Shown here: positions 35,414-43,765 of the stretch, piece by piece
How the letters are laid out: every line of letters starts with the position of its first letter
How positions within the stretch are numbered: the stretch's first letter is position 1
Assembly: GCA_937146725.1 (NCBI GenBank)
Contig: CAKZRU010000098.1
Span: 1 to 64,000 of the forward strand
Length of the DNA stretch: 64,000 nucleotides
Origin: an uncultured Myxococcales bacterium
GTDB taxonomy: Bacteria; Myxococcota_A; Bradymonadia; UBA7976; VGTA01
Direction of reading: 5' to 3'
Program-made: the position numbers and the translations under genes
Notes under the pieces: generated by a model
Told to the model about the DNA's origin: nothing
Database searches by the model: none
Seen by the model: only the letters and a program-made list of their open reading frames with translations

Positions 35414-36286
35414 TTAAAGCGCATTTACAGGGACTTTAAGGAATACTTGACCCTGTTCATCTGCTTCGGGCATATGTCCTGCACGAATATTGACTTGAAT
35501 TGCAGGAATAATCAAGCGAGGCATATTGAGAGTAGCATCACGCTCGCTACGCATTTTAATAAACTCAACTTGATCCTTGCCCTCGCCTACATGCAGGTTA
35601 TTAGCCTTTTGTGCACCAACTGTGGTTTCCCATGCATAGACATCACGTCCCTTGGCTTTATAGTCATGACCCACAAACATACGTGTCTCCGGTGGAAGCG
35701 CTAAGATCTTTTGTACAGAGGCATAAAGTGTTTCAGCTGAACCGCCTGGAAAATCACAGCGAGCCGTACCAAAATCAGGCATAAACAATGTATCACCTAC
35801 AAACAAAGCATCTCCTGCCAAATAACTTACGCACGCAGGCGTATGGCCCGGCGTATACATGACCTCTACGGTCATTTCACCGATCTTAAAAGTTTCACCA
35901 TCGCTAAACAGATGATCAAACTGAGAACCATCTCTTAAAAAATGCTCATTTTCATTAAAGACATTACCAAACACGCCTTGCACTTCACGAATATGCTCGC
36001 CAATGGCAATTTTACCCCCGAGTTCCTTTTGTAAATAAACCGCTGCAGATAGGTGATCAGCATGTGCATGCGTTTCGAGAAGCCATTCTATTTCAAGATT
36101 ATTTTCCTTAACAAAGGTAATGATTTCATCTGCAGATTTAGTAAATGTACGGCCCGCTGCATAATCAAAATCAAGAACAGAATCTACAATGGCCACCTTA
36201 TTGCTTTGAGGATCTTTAACCACACTGGTTACTGTGTTGGTTACATTCTCAAAAAATACAGTGACTTCTGGCTTAACAATACTCAT
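35414..36286 (-). CDS. Metallo-beta-lactamase-fold hydrolase, persulfide-dioxygenase-like
   Basis: The metal-binding motif is THAHADH at about 71-77, with later His/Asp ligands in YTPGHTPACVSY, VGDTLFMPDFGTARCDFPGG and FVGHDYK. The FGTARCDFPGG segment is typical of the ETHE1/Blh persulfide-dioxygenase-like subgroup. The length, 290 residues, fits Blh-type hydrolases more than ETHE1 (about 245). It probably oxidises glutathione persulfide, or a similar species, together with the DUF442 protein. AAGGAG lies 7 nt before ATG. No sulfurtransferase, BigR regulator or sulfide:quinone reductase gene is adjacent. Confidence 0.88.
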   Translation of the reverse strand: MSIVKPEVTVFFENVTNTVTSVVKDPQSNKVAIVDSVLDFDYAAGRTFTKSADEIITFVKENNLEIEWLLETHAHADHLSAAVYLQKELGGKIAIGEHIREVQGVFGNVFNENEHFLRDGSQFDHLFSDGETFKIGEMTVEVMYTPGHTPACVSYLAGDALFVGDTLFMPDFGTARCDFPGGSAETLYASVQKILALPPETRMFVGHDYKAKGRDVYAWETTVGAQKANNLHVGEGKDQVEFIKMRSERDATLNMPRLIIPAIQVNIRAGHMPEADEQGQVFLKVPVNAL

Positions 36287-36388
36287 AAGAGTCTCCTTTT
36301 CTATAATCTGAAATCGATCTCATCATTAAAGTAATTTATGTCACAACTATGTGGTTTCAATTTTAACTTTGCATCTGTTGTGCCAAAA

Positions 36389-36432
36389 ATAGATTCAGCT
36401 TTCATTTTTTTAAAAAAACTAAAGCTATCTAT
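36389..36432. repeat. AT-rich inverted repeat with T7A7 centre
   Basis: ATAGATTCAGCTTT at 36389-36402 pairs with AAAGCTATCTAT at 36421-36432 with a 2-nt bulge, and the loop contains TTTTTTTAAAAAAA. It lies about 100 nt upstream of the hydrolase gene and 150 nt beyond the end of the next lipoprotein gene. It could be a terminator for the lipoprotein transcript or an operator for the hydrolase pair. The rest of the 297-nt gap is AT-rich without further signals. Confidence 0.4.
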
Positions 36433-36583
36433 AAATTAATCTTAAAAAACAAAAACATAGACAAATAAGGTCGACAGACACTAAATTTAAAACACTCTGT
36501 TCAATTCATCTTTTATAAGACAACTGAAATAAACATGAAACTAACATGAAACAAATATACTTTTTTGGATGGTGTAGATGAAA

Positions 36584-38017
36584 CTATCGCATCATAATCC
36601 GATATTCTACATCCTCCAAACTTGCCCCCTGACGAGCCAACTCATCCTGTAAAAAAGGTCCAAGAGTATCTAAAACTAAGTAGTACTGTTGACGAGGCAA
36701 AGGCTGAAACATGAGTCTCACCACTTCAAAGTTGGTTCCAAGATTGTAATTATCTTGGCAAGCAAGAGGAACATAAGTCGCATTACAATCGGTGGTGACA
36801 CTAAGAGTAATGGGTAATAATACACCGTTAACGGAGACTGAAGCATTTAACTCAAAGGGTTGCATAAGGTCTTGCTCAGTCTCGTAAATAAACACAACTT
36901 CTGAGCCTTCATCCACGCCTAAGCGACCATCATCAATCACAAGACATCCGGATTGAGCTCGCCTAAGTTGTGATGCACTTGCTAAACCATTGGCTGTGAC
37001 AATTGCTTGCTCATAAGGAATAGGGCTTTGGCAAGAACTTACTCCATTATCCCGAGTACACTCTCTTTGTATGCAAAGCTCACCCTCCTGACAGTCCCCA
37101 TCAAGATTACATAGTCCTTGTGGTAAAGAAATACAGCTGAGTTCATTGCAATAGCTCAGCCCATAGCAGTTAGCAGCACCGGCTTCTCCCTCACAGCATT
37201 CAGAAGCCATTGCTGCTGCACTTTCATCAATTACTTGATCACAGTCATCATCATAGCCATTACAGATTTCAGTGATTGAAATAGGGCTAGTAGTCCAAAT
37301 CCCTTCTTGGCACTCATCATAGCCACAGGTTGCTCTTTGCCTGTATTCTCCGTTGGTACACCCAGGATCAACATTGACTTGCACATTTAAAAGGTCTCCT
37401 AGTTCGCCATCACTCACACTGAAGATAAGCATATAGGTTTGACCCCCTTGTGCAACACTAGGCGTCCAAGCAAGACTTTGGTCATTCGGATTAAAAACTG
37501 CACCATTAGGCAAACTACCAGCCGTATAAACCAAGGATTCAGGGTTGTCATCCATGGCGGAAATCGTAAAAGAAATTAACTCACCAACTTGAGCTCTTTG
37601 ACGCCTAACAGGGTTAAAAACAGGAGGCTGATTAGTATCTATTTCAGTACCACCTAAACCGGTATCGGCCACATCTGCATCCATTACTTCTATATCCATA
37701 CCGGCGACTTCGGCATCAATCACCTCCATATCCATACCGGCGACTTCGGCATCAATCACCTCCATATCCATACCGGCGACTTCGGCATCAATGATCACCA
37801 TATCTAAAAGCTCGGCATCGCTCATTTCATCCGGTATCATATCAGAGTGATTTGGAGAAGCTCGTGCATCCAATATCTCTGTTATGATGCCTCCACTTGG
37901 GGGGTCTATCAGGACTTGATCATCACTATCACAGCCGGTGCTGAGTATGTTCAAGCTAATACATAGTGCTACAAAATACAGGCGACTAACAATAAGCCCA
38001 AAGTTTTGATGAATCAT
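36584..38017 (-). CDS. Lipoprotein with repeat stalk, Ig-like domain and MopE-type motif
   Basis: Lipoprotein signal with lipobox ILSTGC (about residue 29). A stalk of 12-residue repeats (VIDAEVAGMDME, three copies) spans about 73-115. One putative Ig/cadherin-like domain (He_PIG type) follows at about 130-215, with GELISFTISAMDD and LAWTPS and a final VSDGEL. Then CNGYDDDCDQVIDE at about 250 is the MopE-type metal-binding motif known from copper-binding proteins, and a Cys-rich part follows. The last 150 residues are beta-rich. Surface location is likely; the ligand is unknown. Confidence 0.85.
   Translation of the reverse strand: MIHQNFGLIVSRLYFVALCISLNILSTGCDSDDQVLIDPPSGGIITEILDARASPNHSDMIPDEMSDAELLDMVIIDAEVAGMDMEVIDAEVAGMDMEVIDAEVAGMDIEVMDADVADTGLGGTEIDTNQPPVFNPVRRQRAQVGELISFTISAMDDNPESLVYTAGSLPNGAVFNPNDQSLAWTPSVAQGGQTYMLIFSVSDGELGDLLNVQVNVDPGCTNGEYRQRATCGYDECQEGIWTTSPISITEICNGYDDDCDQVIDESAAAMASECCEGEAGAANCYGLSYCNELSCISLPQGLCNLDGDCQEGELCIQRECTRDNGVSSCQSPIPYEQAIVTANGLASASQLRRAQSGCLVIDDGRLGVDEGSEVVFIYETEQDLMQPFELNASVSVNGVLLPITLSVTTDCNATYVPLACQDNYNLGTNFEVVRLMFQPLPRQQYYLVLDTLGPFLQDELARQGASLEDVEYRIMMR
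37692..37799 (-). repeat. 36-nt tandem coding repeat (lipoprotein stalk)
   Basis: Three copies with a 36-nt period encode the 12-residue repeat VIDAEVAGMDME. The first two are identical; the third diverges only at its end. Confidence 0.9.
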
Positions 38018-38129
38018 AATTTACACAACCTTTTTATAAGGATTAGGTCACTTTTATAGTAAAAGAGATCACTCATAAGTAAAAGTAAGTTCATACGTTC
38101 TAGCTCATCAATCACCAGAAAGCTAAAAA

Positions 38130-39020
38130 ATGAGTCAAACATCTACTCATACTAATCCCAATACTGCACATAAGCATAATGCTACTCAAATAAATCATCA
38201 ACCGAACATACTTAGAGTTAACCCAAAGTTTATTGGCGTTGTTCACTTAAGCGCTTTACCGGGAGATGCTCGGGCAAATACAAGCTCTTTTACCCCTTGC
38301 TATCAAAAAGCAATCGCTGATGCTCAAGCATTGATTGACGGAGGGGTTGACGGAATCATTGTGGAAAACTTTGGTTCGGCTCCTTTTAATAAGGGCACCA
38401 AAGATGATCCTGCGCCAGCCCATCAAATTGCAGCTCTAAGCGTGGTTGCCACTCAAATCCGTACTCTTGCGCCTCATATTCAATTGGGCATCAACTGCTT
38501 GCGTAATGATGCTCTATCAGCTTTAGGGATTGCGAGTGCAGTCGGTGCTGACTTTATTCGTGTCAATATTTTAAGTGGGACCTATGTCACCGATCAAGGT
38601 GTTATCGAGGGAGAAGCCGCACGCGTTTTGGCTTATCGTCGTCAGCTACATGCTGAACATATTAAGATTTTTGCTGATATTTTAGTAAAACATGCATCAC
38701 CTTTAGCCCCCTTAAGCGCTGAGCAGGCTTGCTTAGATACTTGGAAACGAGGCGGTGCTGATGCTCTCATCGTGTCTGGAACAGGAACCGGCGCACCGGT
38801 GGATGCGTCCTTATTACACAAGGTCCAAAATGCAGTAAATGGAGGTGTACCCATCTATATTGGCTCTGGATTAAATATAAATAATATTCAATCCTTAGCA
38901 CCACTTGCATCCGGCGCGATTGTGGGAACTTCGCTAAAAGAAAAGGGTGAGCTAAGTGCCCCTGTATCTGCTCAACGAGTACATGACATGAAGCAAGCCC
39001 TTAAAGTATATTGGTCTTAA
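38130..39020 (+). CDS. BtpA-family protein
   Basis: A TIM-barrel-like protein of the BtpA/SgcQ family, with FIGVVHLSALPGDAR near the N-terminus, ALIDGGVDGIIVENFGSAPF, LGINCLRND and a C-terminal PIYIGSGLN...GAIVGTSLK. Cyanobacterial BtpA is required for photosystem I accumulation, but family members are widespread in non-photosynthetic organisms, where the function is not known; a nucleoside or sugar metabolic role has been suggested. The length, 296 residues, is normal. The first 25 residues, rich in Thr, Asn and His, are extra. It has no obvious functional link to the lipoproteins on either side. Confidence 0.88.
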   Translation: MSQTSTHTNPNTAHKHNATQINHQPNILRVNPKFIGVVHLSALPGDARANTSSFTPCYQKAIADAQALIDGGVDGIIVENFGSAPFNKGTKDDPAPAHQIAALSVVATQIRTLAPHIQLGINCLRNDALSALGIASAVGADFIRVNILSGTYVTDQGVIEGEAARVLAYRRQLHAEHIKIFADILVKHASPLAPLSAEQACLDTWKRGGADALIVSGTGTGAPVDASLLHKVQNAVNGGVPIYIGSGLNINNIQSLAPLASGAIVGTSLKEKGELSAPVSAQRVHDMKQALKVYWS

Positions 39021-39060
39021 AGGCTTAGTCCATGAATTAGGTTATAAAATAGCGTTTGAC

Positions 39061-41577
39061 TTAGTCATTAGAAGTATCTGAAAGGCAAGCTGAAACAGTA
39101 TTGCCTGATGTGCTACTTACATTGGGTTGACAGGTAAACTCATAACGACAGCTAAGACCATTATCACAGCGTTGCATACACTTTTGATCGCCAAACCCAT
39201 CACTTGCACATACACGACCACTTCCACAGTCGCTATCAGCGTTACAAGACTTAGAGCATAAGCCATATTCAAAGCTATAAGTATCAAACTCATAAATACA
39301 CTCATAGCCGAGGTTACAGTCCAATTCATCAAAGCATGGAGCCCCGACTTCGTCGCCAATTCTGACTCTTAGGTCATACTCAATCCCAATTTCAACAAAG
39401 CTAATGCTGTATTGCACTAAACCACCATTTAAGCCTGGATCAATCAGATAACGTTTACAGTTGAAGCGCTCACTTAAGCAACCATCAACCGGCTCAAAAA
39501 AGGTTTGTCCTACGGGTGTAAGATCTTCAAAAGCATTTTGGGCATTTACAACAGGAGTCCCCTCATCGTAGGTAAGATACAAAATCAGTAATCGTCCTGG
39601 GTCAACAATAGTTTCAAACCAATCTTCATCAGCACAGGCTCGGAGTTCTCGATACAGCTCAGGAGACAGCGAATAGCTATCGGCAGCTTGATCATAAGAC
39701 TCGAAACGATCCGGCTCACAAACACCGGCCCCTTCAATATCAACTCGTAAATCATAGGTTGGCTCACGGTCGGTATATATTTGCTTGACTTCTAAAATAT
39801 AAGTTCCGGCAACCGGTGCCGACGGGACAATGATTTGCTCATTATCTGTGGGAGAATTACTATACCACGACTGAAAGGGCATTCCGCTATTGTCATTAGG
39901 TGCCATCAAGCGAATGTCAATATCGGAAACAGAATGACTAAAAAAGGTATTCACACTGATGCGATCTGCGCGTTGTACATTAAATGAGTAATAGTCAATA
40001 TCATTACGACATAAACCCAATGCATAATCTTGACCAATGCCAATAGGGCTTGCTGTACCGGGAGAGTCATTACCTAAGCCCTCAAGCCCATCTGCTTCAC
40101 AAGCCACCACATTTTCTTGTACAGAATAAACGACTGAATAGGTATTAGGTCCATCTCCGGTATACATTTTCACTTCTAAACGATAGGTTCCTGGCTGAAG
40201 TACATCGGTCACCAAGCGTTCTTCATTGGTAAAGCCATTTGAGGCACCTATTCTTTGGCTATTGCTGTTATATAAAGTGATATCGATATCGCCCTGATCA
40301 TGTTGAAAGCTTGTCACCACCTCGATCGCGCCCAATCGATTCAAAGAGATCTCATAATTATCTATTTCGGTTTGGTCACAAATCACTCGATTCTCTAACT
40401 GCTGGCCTTCGGCCAAAGGCGCAGTACCTCCACTCATACCTGCCGGATCTTGTGGGCAAACTCTCAGCATAGCCGTCACTTCGATTGAAACACTTAAAAA
40501 GGCCTGAAACTCACCATCTGTCACAGTAAATATGGCATCATGTGATATCCCGCCTTGATCGGCTCTTGGGGTCCATGAAAAGCGCTTGGTAGTTGGTGAA
40601 AACTCAGCCCCATCAGGAATTTCTTGAGCTTGATATACTAGGTTTGCCGGCATTTCATCTACCGCATTAATTTCAAAAGCAAGCATTTGGCCTACCGTTA
40701 CTTGCTGTGGTGCTAAGGGATCAAAGACCGGTGGTCGATTAGAGCTACTTTGTGCACTCGCATCCTGTACAATCAATACCATCGGTGTTGAATCTTCACT
40801 ATCTCCATCACTCACCGAAGCGACCAAGTTATACTGTCCAATCTGACTCACTGCGGGCGTCCAAGTAATCACGCCACTTGTCGCATCCAACATAAGCCCA
40901 TTGGGGATCATTCCGTTTAAGCGATAGGTTAACGGTTGGTTATTCAAGTCTTCACCAATCAATTGAAAACGCCAAGGTTCTCCGGCATTGATCAAGATTG
41001 AACCAATGGGATCAATCTTAGGAGGAAACTGTTCTTGTGAACCTGCCGCTGATACTCGAACTGCGATCGTTTCTTGATCCTTGAGTGTTCCATCAGATAC
41101 TTCAAAAGTAAGTAATACGCTCCCAATTTGCGCTTGGGTTGGGGTCCAAGTAAAGAGCCCCTGCTCTTTCTCAAACTTAGCACCATCGGGTAGTGCTGAT
41201 CGTAAACTAAAGCTTAATAGATCATTTTCCGGATCACTGGCCACTAGCTGAATGCTCAAGAGCTCTCCAACTACGGCAACCTTATCGCCAATTCTCATGA
41301 GGGTAGGGCGACCACTAGTTGGCATACTTCGTCCGCCACCGCTTTCACCACCGTACATACCTCCGGTAATCTCGGTCCCTCCGCTTGAGCCACCAAGCCC
41401 TGGATTAATCACATTTGGCCCCGAATCAACCGGCTCAACACAGGCAACTGTCAGTAGACATAACAGTAAAGATAAAGGACCGAATAATCCTCTAAATCTA
41501 GTATACATTTGTTGTCTTTGGGTAGTGTGCGCCTGGATCAAAAAGTCTGTACGTTTGGCTATGGTCACACTGTTCAT
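39061..41577 (-). CDS. Large lipoprotein with Ig-like and PPC-type domains
   Basis: ATG 41577 has GGAG 7 nt upstream. A signal ends at lipobox LTVAC (about residue 46) and is followed by a Gly-rich linker. Three Ig/cadherin-like (He_PIG) domains of about 97 residues follow, marked by FTWTPT near 142, ITWTPA near 238 and FSWTPR near 335, each ending in a SDG/TDG turn. Two or three PPC-like beta domains come next (about 385-620), with DNYEISLNRLGAIEV, PGTYRLEVKMY and DIDYYSFNVQRADRI. The C-terminus (about 760-838) is Cys-rich, with ELDCNLGYECIYEF. A surface or adhesive role is likely. Confidence 0.87.
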   Translation of the reverse strand: MNSVTIAKRTDFLIQAHTTQRQQMYTRFRGLFGPLSLLLCLLTVACVEPVDSGPNVINPGLGGSSGGTEITGGMYGGESGGGRSMPTSGRPTLMRIGDKVAVVGELLSIQLVASDPENDLLSFSLRSALPDGAKFEKEQGLFTWTPTQAQIGSVLLTFEVSDGTLKDQETIAVRVSAAGSQEQFPPKIDPIGSILINAGEPWRFQLIGEDLNNQPLTYRLNGMIPNGLMLDATSGVITWTPAVSQIGQYNLVASVSDGDSEDSTPMVLIVQDASAQSSSNRPPVFDPLAPQQVTVGQMLAFEINAVDEMPANLVYQAQEIPDGAEFSPTTKRFSWTPRADQGGISHDAIFTVTDGEFQAFLSVSIEVTAMLRVCPQDPAGMSGGTAPLAEGQQLENRVICDQTEIDNYEISLNRLGAIEVVTSFQHDQGDIDITLYNSNSQRIGASNGFTNEERLVTDVLQPGTYRLEVKMYTGDGPNTYSVVYSVQENVVACEADGLEGLGNDSPGTASPIGIGQDYALGLCRNDIDYYSFNVQRADRISVNTFFSHSVSDIDIRLMAPNDNSGMPFQSWYSNSPTDNEQIIVPSAPVAGTYILEVKQIYTDREPTYDLRVDIEGAGVCEPDRFESYDQAADSYSLSPELYRELRACADEDWFETIVDPGRLLILYLTYDEGTPVVNAQNAFEDLTPVGQTFFEPVDGCLSERFNCKRYLIDPGLNGGLVQYSISFVEIGIEYDLRVRIGDEVGAPCFDELDCNLGYECIYEFDTYSFEYGLCSKSCNADSDCGSGRVCASDGFGDQKCMQRCDNGLSCRYEFTCQPNVSSTSGNTVSACLSDTSND

Positions 41578-41804
41578 AAGAAACTCCTATGATAAATGAT
41601 AAGTTCAACTCTAACCGGAGTAAGTCCTAGTCTCCTTTAGAGATATTTTAGATGATAAATAATCATCAAACATCATAGTCAAGTCAGGCAATGAACGCGA
41701 TTATTTTATGAAGATACTCGTCAACCAATCTATGTGCAGATCATCAGGCAAGTATTTTTTACATCATCATTGGGTAAATGGTCTTAAATTACGCTCTATC
41801 TTAG

Positions 41805-42494
41805 CTAGCGTTGAGCCATTCGCTTGCCACCCTCACCCTGTAATTGACGGGTGATTCCATCGGCTACCATTTGAATGGCGACCCTATTTCCACCTCCTCG
41901 TGGAACAATAACATCAGCATAACGGCGAGATGGTAAAACAAAGGTAAGGTGCATGGGACGAACAGTTGCTTCATACTGTCCTAGTACACGCTCAAGAGAA
42001 CGCCCTCGTTCAGCGATATCACGACGTAAACGACGAACTAAGCGCACATCATCTTCTGTATCTACAAAGAGTTTAATATCCATCAAAGAACGTAAAGCAG
42101 GATTTTCTAATACTAAGATTCCTTCAACGATGATCAAAGGATGTGGATACACCGGAATCACTTCTTCCGTGCGTTCATGATTTTTATAACTATATACAGG
42201 TTTATTAACGGCATGGCCCTGCTTTAGAGCCTTGATATGCTCGATCATAAACTCAGTATCAAAGGAATCCGGATGGTCAAAGTTGACTTGGGCCCGTTCT
42301 TCAAAACTTAGATGAGAAAGATCTCTGTAATAGTTATCATGCTCAAGATAGGCAATACTCTCTGGCCCAATGAGCTCAATTAAAGAACGAGCAACGGTTG
42401 TTTTACCTGACCCAGTTCCGCCGGCAATCCCTAAAATCAATGGCGTTGGTTGAACTGCAGATTCTAAGGATTCATGACCTTGGTTGATCATCAT
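41805..42494 (-). CDS. udk: Uridine kinase
   Basis: Phosphorylates uridine and cytidine in pyrimidine salvage. The P-loop is GGTGSGKTTVA; YYRDLSHLSFEERAQVNFDHPDSFD and the conserved YSYKNHERT, VEGILVL and DIAERGRS stretches follow as in E. coli Udk. The length, 229 residues, is slightly above the usual 213. GGGAG lies 4 nt before the first and 7 nt before the second of two adjacent ATGs, so the start may be one codon later. greB follows upstream in the same direction, 79 nt away. Confidence 0.94.
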   Translation of the reverse strand: MMINQGHESLESAVQPTPLILGIAGGTGSGKTTVARSLIELIGPESIAYLEHDNYYRDLSHLSFEERAQVNFDHPDSFDTEFMIEHIKALKQGHAVNKPVYSYKNHERTEEVIPVYPHPLIIVEGILVLENPALRSLMDIKLFVDTEDDVRLVRRLRRDIAERGRSLERVLGQYEATVRPMHLTFVLPSRRYADVIVPRGGGNRVAIQMVADGITRQLQGEGGKRMAQR

Positions 42495-42573
42495 TATACT
42501 CCCGATGTCTTTTAATAGCGTTTTGACCTTTCATAAGGCATTGCTGACCTAAGAATCAAGTCGATAATGATGT

Positions 42574-43050
42574 TCAATTCGGTAAATTAATCGAATTTAC
42601 ACAATATACCTTATTGCCCGCAGGGGTATTAAACTCAAAATCATCATCCACTTTCTTGCCCATCAAGGCCTTGCCAATCGGTGATAAATACGAGACTTTT
42701 CCAAGTTTTACATCACTTTCATCGGGGCCTACAATTTGAAAGCGTTTAATCTCTTCTGTCTCTAGGTTTTCAACTTCTACCATTGACAAAAAATCTACAG
42801 TTTCAAACTGCTGAGGTCCTGCTTTGACTTCTATTCGATCCATACGCTGTGCCAAATACTTAAGACGTCGATCGATTTCTCTCATCTTTTTTTTGCCATA
42901 AATATACTCGGCATTTTCGCTACGATCTCCCTCGGCAGCCGCATCGGCAACCTGCTGGACAACCGTGGGGCGTTCAACCTTAATCAAATGATGATATTCA
43001 TCTTCTAAACGCTGATAGCCCTCAGCACTAATCCATTCTTTTCTCACCAT
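42574..43050 (-). CDS. greB: Transcription elongation factor GreB
   Basis: Restarts backtracked RNA polymerase by stimulating transcript cleavage. The N-terminal coiled coil carries EGYQRLEDEYHHL and the acidic tip region GDRSENAEYIYGKK; REIDRRLKYLAQRM is the GreB form of the helix (GreA differs here). The C-terminal FKBP-like domain ends GKALMGKKVDDDFEF. The length is 158 residues. Its start overlaps the end of the upstream secreted protein gene by 7 nt, so it is co-translated with an envelope gene, which is unusual for greB. Confidence 0.93.
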   Translation of the reverse strand: MVRKEWISAEGYQRLEDEYHHLIKVERPTVVQQVADAAAEGDRSENAEYIYGKKKMREIDRRLKYLAQRMDRIEVKAGPQQFETVDFLSMVEVENLETEEIKRFQIVGPDESDVKLGKVSYLSPIGKALMGKKVDDDFEFNTPAGNKVYCVNSINLPN

Positions 43051-43727
43051 TCATCTCCTCGAACCACTCGTCCCTGTCTAGCCATACTCTTAGAAAATAA
43101 GTTTTGAGTTAGGGCATCTAAGGTAGCGGTTAACTGTTCAATACGTAATTCTTTGGATAAACGAGTCGCCGGATCTCTTGGGTTGGAAATAATTAAGTCA
43201 ATTTGCAGACGGCGTCGTGTGTAATAAATACGAGTCACTTCTTTTAAGACACCTTCTTGCAAGCCCGCCAATGATGATACATCAAGCACTTCTGGATTAA
43301 AGAGTAGCCGAGATAAGCTCCAAGTACCTGACACTTGAAATTCGGTCACATCACCTGATGATTCATCCTTACCAATCGCATAATTTTGGGTTGGTTCACC
43401 TTGTAAAAAGTCTAATTTATCAATGAAAACACCATTATTACTTTGGCGATAGCGAACATTAACATCGGGTAAAATATATTTCCAATTTGCTTTACTGCGC
43501 ATCGACTCAATTGTTTTGGGCTCAGCATTATAAAAACGAAGTGCCGCTCGATGAACTTCTTGAATTGTAGGTTCAGCTTTGAGTGCCTGTAATTCCTTTT
43601 GTATACGAGGATCATTAAAGTTTTGCGCTTGAGCTTGAGTACTTTGGAAAAGAAGCCCCCCTATGAACAAGAAACCAATCCTAAATGTTTTTAAAACGGT
43701 CATATACAGCTTAAAGCGAGGTAGCAT
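43044..43727 (-). CDS. Secreted protein sharing a module with the BNR-repeat protein
   Basis: Signal peptide at 1-34 ends QAQA. The remaining 190 residues align with the last 170 of the neighbouring protein at 43766: both have L..EP...EV..AALR, a LP.V strand, a W.LS.L segment, then PRDP/PRDQ and LR.E.LTA.L. The pattern resembles parts of TolC-type outer-membrane proteins but is too short for a full channel. The function is unknown. It lies between the BNR-repeat gene (38 nt) and greB (7-nt overlap). Confidence 0.82.
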   Translation of the reverse strand: MLPRFKLYMTVLKTFRIGFLFIGGLLFQSTQAQAQNFNDPRIQKELQALKAEPTIQEVHRAALRFYNAEPKTIESMRSKANWKYILPDVNVRYRQSNNGVFIDKLDFLQGEPTQNYAIGKDESSGDVTEFQVSGTWSLSRLLFNPEVLDVSSLAGLQEGVLKEVTRIYYTRRRLQIDLIISNPRDPATRLSKELRIEQLTATLDALTQNLFSKSMARQGRVVRGDEW

Positions 43728-43765
43728 AGGCGTTCTCCAAAAATAATAAAAAGAGGGTATAAGAA

